Positions 43,096-52,528 of a stretch of DNA of 64,000 nucleotides are shown piece by piece (within the stretch, counting starts at the first letter, position 1; the number at the start of each line of letters is the position of its first letter). The notes beneath the pieces are model-generated. The model saw only the letters and a program-made list of their open reading frames with translations. It was not told where the DNA came from and did no database searches. The stretch is from positions 682,001 to 746,000 of the forward strand of contig CAVZEU010000001.1 of the NCBI GenBank assembly GCA_963774415.1. The letters run 5' to 3'. Made by a program: the position numbers and the translations under genes. Source of the stretch: SZUA-36 sp963774415 (GTDB lineage Bacteria; Pseudomonadota; Gammaproteobacteria; Xanthomonadales; SZUA-36).

Positions 43096-43542
43096 TCACG
43101 CCGCCCGTGCGATCTGCTGGCCAACCCACTGTTCGATCTGCCGGCCGGACATCGCCCCCGATTGGCGCGCGATTTCCCTGCCGCCACTGAACAGGACCAT
43201 TGTCGGAATACTGCGGATATTGAACCGGGCCGCCAGCCCCTGTTCATCCTCGGTATTGAGCTTTGCCAACCGGACACGGGGTTCGAGCGCGGCGGCAGCC
43301 TTGTCGAACTCCGGGGCCATCATCCTGCAAGGGCCGCACCACGGCGCCCAGAAATCCACCATGACGGGAATATCGCTGTAGCTGATCTGGCGCTGAAAAC
43401 TATTCGCCGTCAGCACCATCGGCCGGGCGGAAAAAATTTTTGCGTGACATTTGCCACACTTGGGACCGGCGCCGAGGCGCTCGGACGGCACACGGTTAAC
43501 GGCGCCGCATTCGGGACAAACAACCCTTGTAGAAGAACTCAT
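43096..43542 (-). CDS. trxC: Thioredoxin 2
   Basis: A 148-residue cytoplasmic thioredoxin with an N-terminal zinc-binding extension (CPECGAVN and CGKCHAK, two CxxC pairs) and the active site FWAPWCGPCRMM. The PTMVLFSGG cis-Pro loop follows. This two-domain arrangement is diagnostic of TrxC, a reductase important in oxidative stress. Confidence 0.95.
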   Translation of the reverse strand: MSSSTRVVCPECGAVNRVPSERLGAGPKCGKCHAKIFSARPMVLTANSFQRQISYSDIPVMVDFWAPWCGPCRMMAPEFDKAAAALEPRVRLAKLNTEDEQGLAARFNIRSIPTMVLFSGGREIARQSGAMSGRQIEQWVGQQIARAA

Positions 43543-43737
43543 AGTAACCTCTGCGCACCGCCCTGGTTGCTGAACAGTCCCCTATCATGTGCGGCTGTCG
43601 AGCCGGCAAATCAAGGGCAGCAGCGGCCGCCACGCCCTGTCGCGGTGCGGCGATGCGGCCTGGATGCTAATATGAATGTGACGAGAATATGGCAAAATCC
43701 GACGCGGCCCGTCCGCACGCAACCCGGGGTAACGAAC

Positions 43738-44808
43738 TTGTCTGGATACGCAGCCATTACCGGCTGGGGCAAATGCCTCCCGCCCGCCGTTTTGAGCAAC
43801 GACCAAATCGCGACCGTCATCGACACGAACGATGCATGGATCCAAAGCCGCAGCGGCATCAGGGAACGCAGGGTTTCGCACGTGGCGAACAGTGATTTGG
43901 CGCAAGTCGCGGCAAGGCGCGCGCTGGCGGCAGCGGACGCGCAGGCCGAAGATGTCGACCTGCTGATCGTCGCGACGTGCACGCCGGACACGGTCATTCC
44001 GAGCACGGCCGCCCACGTGCAGCGTAAAATGGGCGCTGTCAACGCGGCCGTCTTCGACCTCAACGCCGGTTGCTCCGGCTTCATTTACGGCCTCAGCGTC
44101 GCCACCGCAATGATACGCGCCGGAACCTACCGCAAAGCCCTGGTCATTGGCTCCGAGCGCATCACCTGGTTTCTCAACTGGTCGCGGCGCAGCACGGCGG
44201 TGTTGTTTGGTGACGCCGCCGGCGCCGTCCTGCTGGAGCCGTCCGCAGCCGAAACCGGGCTCTTGTATTCCCACCTCGGCTGTGAAGGTGACGCGGCGCA
44301 CGTGCTCGAGGTGCCCAATTTCGGCACCGCCGGCAACCGCTTTTGCGACAACTATGCGGTATTTGACGTCAATTTCGATGGCCGCGAGATATTCCGCCGC
44401 GCCGTCAAGGGTATGGCGAAGGAGACCAGGATCGTGCTCGCCAAGCTCGGCATCCGGGACGGCGACATCGACATGATCATCCCCCACCAGGCCAATCTGC
44501 GCATTATCGAAGCGCTGGCAAGGCACCTGTCCGTGGACATGGCGAAGGTCGAAGTCAATATCGACAAATATGGCAACACCTCGGCGGCAACCATCCCCGT
44601 GGCGCTGGTCGAAGCCCTGGAGGCCGGCCGGGTCAAGGCCGGCGACAACATCCTGCTGGCGGCCTTCGGCGCCGGCCTGACGCGCGCCGCGGGCCTGGTC
44701 AGGTGGGGACAGCGCACCACGCCGCTGAAGGCAACGGACGCGGACTTACCGCCTTGCGGACACACCGCTCTGGAGATACTCGGCGACGCGATCAAGCACA
44801 CCCTTTGA
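43738..44808 (+). CDS. 3-oxoacyl-ACP synthase III (FabH-like)
   Basis: A 356-residue thiolase-fold condensing enzyme starting acyl chains from acyl-CoA. Catalytic residues are all in place: Cys112 (NAGCSGFIYG), His (IIPHQANLRI) and Asn (KYGNTSAATIP). With the TTG at 43738 (GGGG eight bases upstream) the Cys falls at residue 112 exactly as in E. coli FabH, which supports this start over the ATG at 43672. TAATAT near 43668-43673 could be a -10 box. The ordinary fab cluster is not adjacent, so it may serve a specialised acyl primer. It is followed by a DUF3025 gene 4 bp away. Confidence 0.9.
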   Translation: MSGYAAITGWGKCLPPAVLSNDQIATVIDTNDAWIQSRSGIRERRVSHVANSDLAQVAARRALAAADAQAEDVDLLIVATCTPDTVIPSTAAHVQRKMGAVNAAVFDLNAGCSGFIYGLSVATAMIRAGTYRKALVIGSERITWFLNWSRRSTAVLFGDAAGAVLLEPSAAETGLLYSHLGCEGDAAHVLEVPNFGTAGNRFCDNYAVFDVNFDGREIFRRAVKGMAKETRIVLAKLGIRDGDIDMIIPHQANLRIIEALARHLSVDMAKVEVNIDKYGNTSAATIPVALVEALEAGRVKAGDNILLAAFGAGLTRAAGLVRWGQRTTPLKATDADLPPCGHTALEILGDAIKHTL

Positions 44809-44812
44809 CGCG

Positions 44813-45634
44813 GTGGCCTGGCACTCCCGCATTCGGCGCGAATTACCTTGCTGGGAGGATTATCTCACCTGCTTCGAGCGGCTCGGCGCGGCTGCATTTC
44901 CCTCCTGCGAACAACTCGATGCGCTGCTGGAGCCAGCGGCCGTCAACGGCGCGGGTCGGCCTCTTCGCTTTGTCGAGGCAGACCGCCTGGACGCGACCCC
45001 GTATGAGCAGCAAATCTGGGAAAGCGGGCGGGTCGCGACCCGCCCCGGCAGTTGGCACGATCTCTTCAACGCTCTGGTCTGGGCACGCTTCCCGCGCATC
45101 AAGAGCGCCATGAACGCCCTGCATCACGAGGCGATGATGGCCTGCGGCGGCTCGCAGCGGGGCCCCGTGCGCGACGCACTGACCCTGTTCGACGAATGCG
45201 GTGCTGTCGTTTTTTCGGCCGACACGACACTGCTTGGGCTTTTGGCGCAGCGCTCGTGGCGCGAGGCATTCAGCGCCAGCAAGTCCCGCTGGCGCCAGTC
45301 AGTGGATCTGTGCATCTGCGGTCATGCCCTGCTGGAAAAGTGCCTGTCGCCCTACAAATCCATGACCGCGAACGCACTTCTGGTCCAGCTCACCGGAGCG
45401 ATGATGGCGCTGGACCGCTCGCAGCTCCTGCGCTTGTTGGACGAACGCCTGGCCGCCGCCCTTATGAGCGGTGACTTGCTGAACAGCCCTTCCCGATTGT
45501 CACCGCTGCCGCTCGCCGGCGTGCCGGGTTGGTGGCATGACGAGGCACAAGACGACCGCTTCTACGCTGATCGGCAGGTATTCAGACCCGCACCGCGCCA
45601 TTTCGCGGCACCGCCACTGCTATCACTGGTCTGA
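44813..45634 (+). CDS. DUF3025 family protein
   Basis: A 273-residue soluble protein with the DUF3025 pattern: an YEQQIWESGRVATRPGSWHD block and NALVWARFPRIKSAMNALH, together with DECGAVVFSAD near the middle. Function of the family is unknown. Starts with GTG at 44813, 4 bp after the FabH-like gene, so it is probably cotranscribed. Ends 12 bp inside the convergent acyltransferase gene. Confidence 0.82.
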   Translation: MAWHSRIRRELPCWEDYLTCFERLGAAAFPSCEQLDALLEPAAVNGAGRPLRFVEADRLDATPYEQQIWESGRVATRPGSWHDLFNALVWARFPRIKSAMNALHHEAMMACGGSQRGPVRDALTLFDECGAVVFSADTTLLGLLAQRSWREAFSASKSRWRQSVDLCICGHALLEKCLSPYKSMTANALLVQLTGAMMALDRSQLLRLLDERLAAALMSGDLLNSPSRLSPLPLAGVPGWWHDEAQDDRFYADRQVFRPAPRHFAAPPLLSLV

Positions 45635-46798
45635 AGCACCACCGGTCTTCCTGTAAGGCAGGAAGGCGGCGGCCTGTTGCCGGTAGGCGTCGGTCGCCGG
45701 TATCTCGCGGTCGAGAAAATCACCAATCGCCTGCGCGAACCGCGCGTCCGCGATCCAGTGAAACGACACGCTCTTGATCGGCTCGAAACCCCGCAACAGT
45801 TTGTGCTCGCCCTGGGTTCCCGGGTCGAACTCGCTCAATCCCCGTTCGATACAGAACTCGATACCCTGGTACAGGCAGGCCTCGAAGTGCAGGCAGCTGA
45901 CATCCTCGAGCGCACCCCAGTAACGGCCGTACAAACGACGCTCGTCGTGCAAAAAAAGTGAGCTGGCCAGCATGCGCCCGTCATCGGCGGACCTCGCGAT
46001 CACCATCAGCAGCTTGTCCGCCAGGCCTGCACGCAGCTGCGCGAAGAATGCCTGGTTCAGGTAGCCGTCGTGACCGCTGCGCTTGCGATAAGTATCCTGG
46101 TAGCAGGCGAAAAATCCGCCCCATTCGTCATCGCTGATATCTCTCCCTGTTTTGCGCTTCAGCATGATTCCCTGCTCTTCGACCCTGCGGCGCTCACGCC
46201 GTATGTTCTTGCGCCGTGAAGAGCGCAGGGAGGCCAGGAAGTCGTCGAAGGACCGGTAGGCCCGGTTGAACCAGTGAAACTGCACCGCTTCGCGGCGCAG
46301 CAGTGACGAGCTATCGAACACGCCCCGCAAATCGCGGCGCTGGCGTTCATCCGCGAATAACAGGTGCCAGCTCGAATAGTGCTCCGCTTCGATCAAATCG
46401 CGTACGGCCCGGTGCAAAGCCTTGTACAGCGGCGCACGCTCGAAGCCCCGGGCGATCCCGATCCGCGGACCCGATACCGGAGAGTACGGTACGGCCGTGA
46501 CCAGTTTCGGATAATACTCGAGACCATGGCGCGCGAACGCCTCGGCCCAGCCCCAGTCGAACACGAACTCGCCGTAGGAATGATCCTTGCGGTACAGCGG
46601 CATCGCGGCCACGGCACCGCGATCGTCCGACACCAGCATGTGCCGCGGATGCCAGCCGCTGGCGGACCCGGCGCAGCCGCTGGTCTCCAATGCCAGCAGA
46701 AAGGCATGACTGACGAACGGGTTGCCGCTTGCAAACAGGCCGTCCCACGTTTTTGCAGGTATATCGGCGATGGACCGGTGCGCTTTACAATGCAGCAT
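45623..46798 (-). CDS. FemAB/GNAT-like acyltransferase (peptidogalycan_synthesis-type)
   Basis: A 391-residue protein of the DUF482/FemAB-like family (PF04339): FVFDWGWAEAFARHGLEYYP, PYSPVSGPRIGIARG, FHWFNRAYRSFDDFLASLRS, the basic RRKNIRRERRRV stretch and FEACLYQGIEFCIERGLSEF with a C-terminal GEHKLLRGF loop. Members are predicted N-acyltransferases; the substrate is not established. It is conserved in many proteobacteria. ATG at 46798, divergent from the oligopeptidase. Confidence 0.88.
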   Translation of the reverse strand: MLHCKAHRSIADIPAKTWDGLFASGNPFVSHAFLLALETSGCAGSASGWHPRHMLVSDDRGAVAAMPLYRKDHSYGEFVFDWGWAEAFARHGLEYYPKLVTAVPYSPVSGPRIGIARGFERAPLYKALHRAVRDLIEAEHYSSWHLLFADERQRRDLRGVFDSSSLLRREAVQFHWFNRAYRSFDDFLASLRSSRRKNIRRERRRVEEQGIMLKRKTGRDISDDEWGGFFACYQDTYRKRSGHDGYLNQAFFAQLRAGLADKLLMVIARSADDGRMLASSLFLHDERRLYGRYWGALEDVSCLHFEACLYQGIEFCIERGLSEFDPGTQGEHKLLRGFEPIKSVSFHWIADARFAQAIGDFLDREIPATDAYRQQAAAFLPYRKTGGASDQ

Positions 46799-47000
46799 CA
46801 GTTACGGGACCATAAGCATGGATCATGAGTTCTCTTCCCCGACAATACGGCTTGCCCGGCCAATCCCGGACGTTGCCCGGGAACAAAGACGGTCATTGGC
46901 ACAGAGCCTGCGACCCCCGGAATCGACACGGGTTCCATTCGGTTGACACAAGGCCGTTCTTGCCCCCAGTGTGCACCAGGCAGGATGAAAATCACAGACG

Positions 47001-49046
47001 ATGACCCACTCCCCCGGCACCAAAAAGCGCCCTCACCCGATCACAGCGCATGGTCACACCCGCGTCGACGACTATTACTGGCTGCGCGACGATGCGCGCA
47101 AAGCAAACGACGTGCTGGCCCATCTGAAGAAGGAAAATGCCCACTTCGACAAGGTCATGGCACCGACACTGGACCTGCAGAACGAGTTGTTCGAAGAGAT
47201 GACCGCGAGGCTCGATCCGGACGAAAGCAGTGTGCCCTACCCGCTTAACGGGTACTGGTATTACAGCCGCTTCGAGGCGGGAATGGAGTATGCGATTCAT
47301 GCCCGGCGCAAAGACAACATGACGGCCCCCGAGGAGATAATGCTGGACTGCAACCAACGCGCCAAGGGGCAGGAATACTACGCACTGGGCGGTTTCGAAG
47401 TCAGTGATGACGGGCGCTACGTCGCCATCGCCGAAGACACCGTGAGCCGCGGGCTCTACGAAATCCGCGTACTCGATCTCGAAACCCGGGAGTTCGGCGG
47501 CGACATCGTCACCGGCGCGGCTGCGTCAATGGCCTGGTCTGCTGACGGGCGTTATCTCTTCTACCTGGAAAAGCACCCGCAAACTCTGCTGGCCTACCGC
47601 GTCATGCGGCATGAACTCGGCGCCGACCCGGACAGCGACGTGCTGGTTTACGAGGAATCCGACCCCGGATTTTACAGCTCTCTCGCGCGCAGCCGCTCAC
47701 GCGACTACATTTTCCTCCTCCACCATGCCAACGAATGCTCGGAATTCCAACTGCTGGCGGCGTCGAAACCGCTCGATCCGTTCCGGCCGTTTCTGCCGCG
47801 GCACCCCGGCCACGAATACGAAATCGATCACGCCGGCGACCACTTCTATGTTCGCAGCAACCTGGAAGCCGAGAATTTTCGAGTGTTCCGCACCTCGCTC
47901 GAAGACGCGGCCGACACCGCCAAGTGGCAGCCGCTGACCCGGGCCCGTGACGACGCGTTGGTGGAAAGCATACAGGCATTCGATGACTGGCTGTTGCTCG
48001 GCGAGCGCCTTGACGGCCTGCGCCGGCTACGCATCCTGGCCCGTGACGGCAGCACGGACCGCTATGTCGAAGCCAGTGAGGCGGTGTATACCATGTGGCC
48101 GGCGTATAACGCCGGTACCCGCACCAGCAAGGTCCGCTACGGTTACTCCAGCCTCGTCACACCGACGCAGACACTCGAACTCGACCTCGAAAGCGGTGTA
48201 ACCCGCCTGCTCAAACAGGAACAGGTCCGCGGCTACGAACCCGGCGAGTATATCGGTGAACGGCTCTGGGTCGAGGCGCGTGACGGCGTCAACATACCGG
48301 TATCGCTGGTTCGGCGCCGGGACAGGCCGCTGGACGGAACCGCGCCGGCCCTGATCTATGCCTATGGCGCCTACGGCCACAGCGTCGATCCGGTGTTCCG
48401 GGGCTCCGTCATCAGCCTGCTCGATCGCGGCTTTGTCTACGTCATCGCCCATGTACGCGGCGGCGAAGAAATGGGAAGAAACTGGTATGCAGATGGTAAG
48501 AAATTAAATAAAAACAATACATTTTATGACTTTATCGATGTAACTTGCTACCTAGGGGCGCAAACACTGATCGACCCGGACCACTGTTACGCCGTGGGCG
48601 CCAGCGCCGGTGGCCTGCTGGTCGCAGCTGTGCTCAATATCGCTCCGCACCTGTTCCACGGCGCCATCGCCGCCGTGCCGTTCGTCGACGTGGTGACAAC
48701 CATGCTGGACGAGTCGATTCCGCTGACCTGCGGCGAGTACGACGAGTGGGGTGACCCCGGAAACAAGAAACACTATCACTACATGCTGTCCTACTCGCCT
48801 TACGACCAGGTCAAGGCACAGCCCTATCCCAACCTGATGGTCACCGCCGGCTTGCATGATTCACAGGTGCAATACTGGGAACCCGCCAAGTGGGTGGCGC
48901 GAATCAGGGAGCTGCGCACCAACAAAAACCTGCTGATCCTCCACACCGACATGGACGCGGGCCATGGCGGCGTTTCCGGACGCTATCGGCGTTTCAGGGA
49001 AATCGCACGCGAATACGCCTTCCTGCTGCGCCTGACCGAGCAGTAA
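47001..49046 (+). CDS. ptrB: Oligopeptidase B (prolyl oligopeptidase family S9A)
   Basis: A 681-residue serine peptidase cleaving short peptides after Arg/Lys. N-terminal part (~20-400) is the beta-propeller; the C-terminal part is the alpha/beta-hydrolase with Ser in GASAGGLLVAAV, Asp in TAGLHDSQVQYWEP and His in MDAGHGGVSGRY. HVRGGEEMGRNWYADGKKL is the family block preceding the nucleophile. The codons for GKKLNKNNTFYDFIDVTCY (around 48494-48551) are abruptly AT-rich compared with the rest of the gene. ATG at 47001. Confidence 0.93.
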   Translation: MTHSPGTKKRPHPITAHGHTRVDDYYWLRDDARKANDVLAHLKKENAHFDKVMAPTLDLQNELFEEMTARLDPDESSVPYPLNGYWYYSRFEAGMEYAIHARRKDNMTAPEEIMLDCNQRAKGQEYYALGGFEVSDDGRYVAIAEDTVSRGLYEIRVLDLETREFGGDIVTGAAASMAWSADGRYLFYLEKHPQTLLAYRVMRHELGADPDSDVLVYEESDPGFYSSLARSRSRDYIFLLHHANECSEFQLLAASKPLDPFRPFLPRHPGHEYEIDHAGDHFYVRSNLEAENFRVFRTSLEDAADTAKWQPLTRARDDALVESIQAFDDWLLLGERLDGLRRLRILARDGSTDRYVEASEAVYTMWPAYNAGTRTSKVRYGYSSLVTPTQTLELDLESGVTRLLKQEQVRGYEPGEYIGERLWVEARDGVNIPVSLVRRRDRPLDGTAPALIYAYGAYGHSVDPVFRGSVISLLDRGFVYVIAHVRGGEEMGRNWYADGKKLNKNNTFYDFIDVTCYLGAQTLIDPDHCYAVGASAGGLLVAAVLNIAPHLFHGAIAAVPFVDVVTTMLDESIPLTCGEYDEWGDPGNKKHYHYMLSYSPYDQVKAQPYPNLMVTAGLHDSQVQYWEPAKWVARIRELRTNKNLLILHTDMDAGHGGVSGRYRRFREIAREYAFLLRLTEQ

Positions 49047-49156
49047 TTCCCCGCCCCGGTCGACCGGCACAAATCCGCGCCATCGCCCCGGTCCAGCCTG
49101 GGGTGTTAGTATCCGGCAAAAGCACAACCAGCCCGCCGGCCGACAGGACCAGAACA

Positions 49157-50467
49157 ATGCCGAATAGACAGGTTGCCCTCGACCGCGATATCAGCAAGCT
49201 CGGCTTTGCCGCCATTACGCTGAACGGCGTCATTGGCGCCGGTATATTCGCACTTCCCGCGATCGCCGCGCTCAAAAGCGGCAGTTTCAGTCCCTGGCTG
49301 TTTTTGTTCTGCGCCGCACTGATCATGACCGTGGTGCTGAGTTTTTCCCGCGCCGCCAGCTTCATCAGCGATACCGGCGGGCCTATCCAATACGCAGGCC
49401 AGGCCTTCGGGCCCTTCGTCGGCTTCCAGACCGGCTGGCTGACCTATATCAGCCGCGTCGCTGCGCTCGCGGCCAATACCAAGCTGATGGTCATCTACGC
49501 CGGCTGGTTCTGGGCGCCGCTAGCGGCCGGCTTTGCGCATCAAACGGCCGTCACGCTGATATTGGTGCTGCTCGCCGTTTCCAATATCGTGGGTGTGCGC
49601 AGGAGCATGCTGCTCGTATACCTGTTCTCGGTCTTCAAGCTGGCGCCGTTGCTCTTGCTGATACTGCTGGGTCTGCCGCATATCGAGCCGGGCTTGCTGA
49701 TCCACGCGACATTACCTGAATGGAACACGTTCGGTGAAACGGTGCTGGTCCTGCTCTATGCCTTTGTCGGGTTTGAGAGTGCCGTCGTGCCCGCGGGGGA
49801 GGCGCGCGATCCGCGCCGTGACATACCGCACGCGCTGACCGTGACGGTACTGGTCATCACCGGGCTGTACTTCCTGATCCAGTGGATTTCGATGTCGGTA
49901 ATCCCGGACCTGGGCCACAGCAGGACCCCGCTGGCCGACGTGGCCGCCCTTGTCATGGGAACTTCAGGTGCCGCCGTGCTGACTTTTGGCGCCGTGTTTT
50001 CGATCGGCGGCAACTGCTCCGCCTCGGTGCTCTCGGCGCCGCGCATGACCTACGCCCTGGCCCGCATGGGATCGATGCCGCGGTGGTTCGGCCGGATTCA
50101 CCCGCGCTTCCATACGCCTGCCAATTCCATCCTCTTCTACACCGCCGTGGCGCTTAGCCTGGCCTGGAGCGGCACGTTCGTGTGGCTGGCCGTGGTCAGC
50201 ACCGTCGTACGTCTTCTGACCTACATGCTCAGTGTCGCCGCCCTGCCGGCACTGGAACGAACACTGCAAACGAGTACGCAACAGTTCCGGCTTCGAGGCG
50301 GTTACATCGTGCCGGTACTGGCTTTTTCGTTGTGCCTGTGGCTGGTTACTTTCGCCGCCGCCAGCGCGTGGCTCTACACGGCCGTTTTCTCTCTCCTCGG
50401 CACGGTTTTCTATCTGCTTTCAGGACAGCGCAAAACCGGTAATCCGGATGAACCATCGGTTCCATGA
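49157..50467 (+). CDS. Amino-acid permease, APC superfamily
   Basis: A 436-residue inner-membrane transporter with about 12 helices. The first helix carries GVIGAGIFALP, the unwound GxGIF motif of APC transporters, and YAFVGFESAVVPAGEARDPRRD is the typical mid-protein signature. It starts at the ATG at 49157, placing the GxGIF motif in helix 1. Substrate probably an amino acid or polyamine; it lies downstream of oligopeptidase B, which would fit peptide-derived amino acids, but this is inference. Confidence 0.88.
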   Translation: MPNRQVALDRDISKLGFAAITLNGVIGAGIFALPAIAALKSGSFSPWLFLFCAALIMTVVLSFSRAASFISDTGGPIQYAGQAFGPFVGFQTGWLTYISRVAALAANTKLMVIYAGWFWAPLAAGFAHQTAVTLILVLLAVSNIVGVRRSMLLVYLFSVFKLAPLLLLILLGLPHIEPGLLIHATLPEWNTFGETVLVLLYAFVGFESAVVPAGEARDPRRDIPHALTVTVLVITGLYFLIQWISMSVIPDLGHSRTPLADVAALVMGTSGAAVLTFGAVFSIGGNCSASVLSAPRMTYALARMGSMPRWFGRIHPRFHTPANSILFYTAVALSLAWSGTFVWLAVVSTVVRLLTYMLSVAALPALERTLQTSTQQFRLRGGYIVPVLAFSLCLWLVTFAAASAWLYTAVFSLLGTVFYLLSGQRKTGNPDEPSVP

Positions 50468-50608
50468 GCGCGGTTGACCCGCGCCACCGGTACGAATAAT
50501 GGATTGCTTGCATTGCAAGGACCGCCGGTCGCAAACGATGACGCAATGGCGGCCGGGAATGCCAGCAAGAAAGTTCGTAAACGGACGCACAACGGCCGGC
50601 TTTTTCGT

Positions 50609-50614
50609 TAAAAT
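50609..50614 (+). promoter_or_regulatory. Candidate -10 box upstream of the second SDR gene
   Basis: TAAAAT about 48 bases upstream of the start codon, in a locally AT-rich patch. No clear -35 hexamer was found at the standard spacing. Confidence 0.3.
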
Positions 50615-50661
50615 GCCCGGATTAATTTCCCATTCAGAAATCAGCAATCAAAGGAACAGCC

Positions 50662-51423
50662 ATGGAACTAAAAGGAGCAATCGTCGCGATCACCGGAGCC
50701 GGCGGCGGACTGGGCAGCGCAATGGCCAGGCGGCTGGCCGGCCAGGGCGCGAGACTGGCGCTGCTCGACTACATGACCGAGCCGATGGAAGCTCTGCAGT
50801 CATCGCTCGGACTGCCGGCCGATGACTGCCTTGTCCTTGGCTGCGACGTCAGCCGGGAGAAGGCCGTGGAGCAGGCTTTTGCCGCCATCAAGGAGCATTT
50901 TGGCGGTCTCAACGTACTGGTCAACAACGCCGGCATCACCCGTGACGCCTTGATGATCAAGGTCAAGGACGGCGAAGTCGTGTCAAAGATGACCCTGGCC
51001 AACTGGCAGGCCGTGATCGACGTCAATTTGACCGGGGTGTTCCTGTGCGGCCGGGCCGCGGCCGAGCTGATGGCGGTGGCCGATGAACCCGGGCTGATCG
51101 TCAATATTTCCAGCATCTCACACAGCGGCAATATGGGCCAGAGCAACTACAGCGCCGCCAAGGCCGGTGTCGCGGCCCTCGCGGTCACCTGGGCCAAGGA
51201 ACTGGCCCGCTACGGTATTCGCGTCAATGCGATTTCGCCCGGCTTCATCGGCACCGAAATGGTTCGCTCGATGAAGCCGGAGGCACTGGCGAAACTGTCC
51301 GCGATGATCCCGATCGGCCGCATCGGCGAGCCTGACGAAATCGCCCACACCGTGCAGTACATCGTCGAAAACGATTTCGTCAACGGCCGCAATATCGAGG
51401 TCGATGGCGGTATGCGGCTGTAG
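50662..51423 (+). CDS. SDR-family oxidoreductase (FabG/PhaB-like)
   Basis: A 253-residue 3-oxoacyl reductase-like SDR: GAGGGLGSAMARRLA cofactor loop, NNAGITRDALMIKV, ISSISHSGNMGQSNYSAAKAG (Ser-Tyr-Lys catalytic set) and PGFIGTEMVRSMKPE. Ends FVNGRNIEVDGGM. ATG at 50662 is preceded by AAGGA. A MaoC hydratase lies convergently 20 bp away. The pairing with a hydratase suggests acyl-CoA chemistry (PHA or fatty-acid); the NADPH preference is not decidable. Confidence 0.9.
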   Translation: MELKGAIVAITGAGGGLGSAMARRLAGQGARLALLDYMTEPMEALQSSLGLPADDCLVLGCDVSREKAVEQAFAAIKEHFGGLNVLVNNAGITRDALMIKVKDGEVVSKMTLANWQAVIDVNLTGVFLCGRAAAELMAVADEPGLIVNISSISHSGNMGQSNYSAAKAGVAALAVTWAKELARYGIRVNAISPGFIGTEMVRSMKPEALAKLSAMIPIGRIGEPDEIAHTVQYIVENDFVNGRNIEVDGGMRL

Positions 51424-51443
51424 CCCCGCCGTCGGAGGGGATG

Positions 51444-51920
51444 CTATCGCACCTCTTCGAAATGCGGTAGCCCGGGCCGGTCGATCACGAGTTTCTCACG
51501 CGCGGGCATGACCTGCGCCTCACCGGTGACGACCGGCTTGCCGTCCTGATTGGTCACCTCGCAGGCCAGCGTGACGATTTTCTTGTCGTCTCGCTTGCCG
51601 GTGACCTCCAGATGCACGCTGATGCGGTCGCCGATTCTCACCGGGCGCAGAAAGCGCATGGTCTGGCCCAGGTATATCGTGCCGGGACCGGGCAACTCCA
51701 TGGCCAGCGCGGCCGAAATCACCGCTCCGGTCAGCATACCGTGGGCGATACGCCCGCCAAACATCGTGCCCGCGGCGAACGCTTCGTCCAGGTGCACCGG
51801 GTTCACATCGCCCGAAACCGCCGCGAACATCCGGATGTCGTCATCGCCGACCTGCTTGGAATAGTCCGCGGTCTGGCCGACACTGATTTCGTCATAGGTA
51901 AGGTTCTGCAATTTATCCAT
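51444..51920 (-). CDS. MaoC-like enoyl-CoA hydratase (PhaJ-like)
   Basis: A 158-residue single hot-dog protein: AAVSGDVNPVHLDEAFA followed by FGGRIAHGMLTGAVISAAL, carrying the Asp/His pair of R-specific hydratases. LPGPGTIYLGQTMRFLRPVR completes the family pattern. Such proteins make R-3-hydroxyacyl-CoA for polyhydroxyalkanoate or fatty-acid metabolism. ATG at 51920; a strongly AT-rich putative promoter region (51955-52010) lies upstream. Confidence 0.9.
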   Translation of the reverse strand: MDKLQNLTYDEISVGQTADYSKQVGDDDIRMFAAVSGDVNPVHLDEAFAAGTMFGGRIAHGMLTGAVISAALAMELPGPGTIYLGQTMRFLRPVRIGDRISVHLEVTGKRDDKKIVTLACEVTNQDGKPVVTGEAQVMPAREKLVIDRPGLPHFEEVR

Positions 51921-52419
51921 GTTGTTTTTCCGTGCTTTCAAAAATGAGGTCTTACTTTAAATTAGTTTAATAAATACTTAATATATATAGGTATAATTAT
52001 TTCTGATTTATCCAAAATAGCGTCGGCGGGTGCCGTATCCAGCCTTCGCCGGCGGGGCGCACCCCTCCCGATGGGCTGTTGTTCCCGGCCCGTCGAACCT
52101 GGTCGCACGGCGCAAACGCTCGACGCAAATAATGAAAGCGGTTGCGCTTTCGCTTCCCTGAGCCCCGCCCGGAAGGTACGATCACCGCATTTTATGGCAA
52201 TCCCAGGCAGATATCAGCAGCACCGCGGCCCGCTGTATCCGCGCTGGGTTTTGTCCGTTCCGCCAGCGGCGCAACCGCGCGGCACGGCGCCGCTGTTCTC
52301 GGCTTGTCAGAATGGCCGGGCAACGGGACTGAGACGAGATGAACGACGAGCGTATTTTAACTGGTCCGCGGCGTACGCATCAAAACGAGGCTTTCGTGCT
52401 GTTCGTTCTGTCTGTTCCT
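51921..52419. other. Intergenic region with AT-rich promoter patch
   Basis: The first ~90 bp (to ~52010) are very AT-rich (TTAATATATATAGG-type) and probably hold the promoter of the MaoC gene and its regulators' sites. The rest is GC-rich; open frames there have no recognisable family and end in the MFS remnant. Confidence 0.5.
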
Positions 52420-52523
52420 TCGGCATAGCCATCGGCGGTGCCCTCGGGATCCTTCTTGGCGGGGCCGTGGCGACCATGATCAACTGGCGAGCCGTCTTTT
52501 TCGCAGTCGGGCTGGCGGGTAGC
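52420..52523 (+). pseudogene. Remnant of an MFS transporter gene
   Basis: About 35 residues read FGIAIGGALGILLGGAVATM, then INWRAVFFAVGLAG, the helix 4-5 signature of MFS (spinster-like) transporters (GGALGxLLGGxxAxxxxWR), but the frame is cut by the start of the nucleoside hydrolase and upstream sequence has no transporter likeness. So only a middle fragment survives. Confidence 0.65.
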
Positions 52524-52528
52524 AGAAA

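Noticed and set aside
51960..52010. AT-rich stretch as a tRNA gene or origin
   Set aside because: No cloverleaf or DnaA-box pattern; it is best read as a promoter region.
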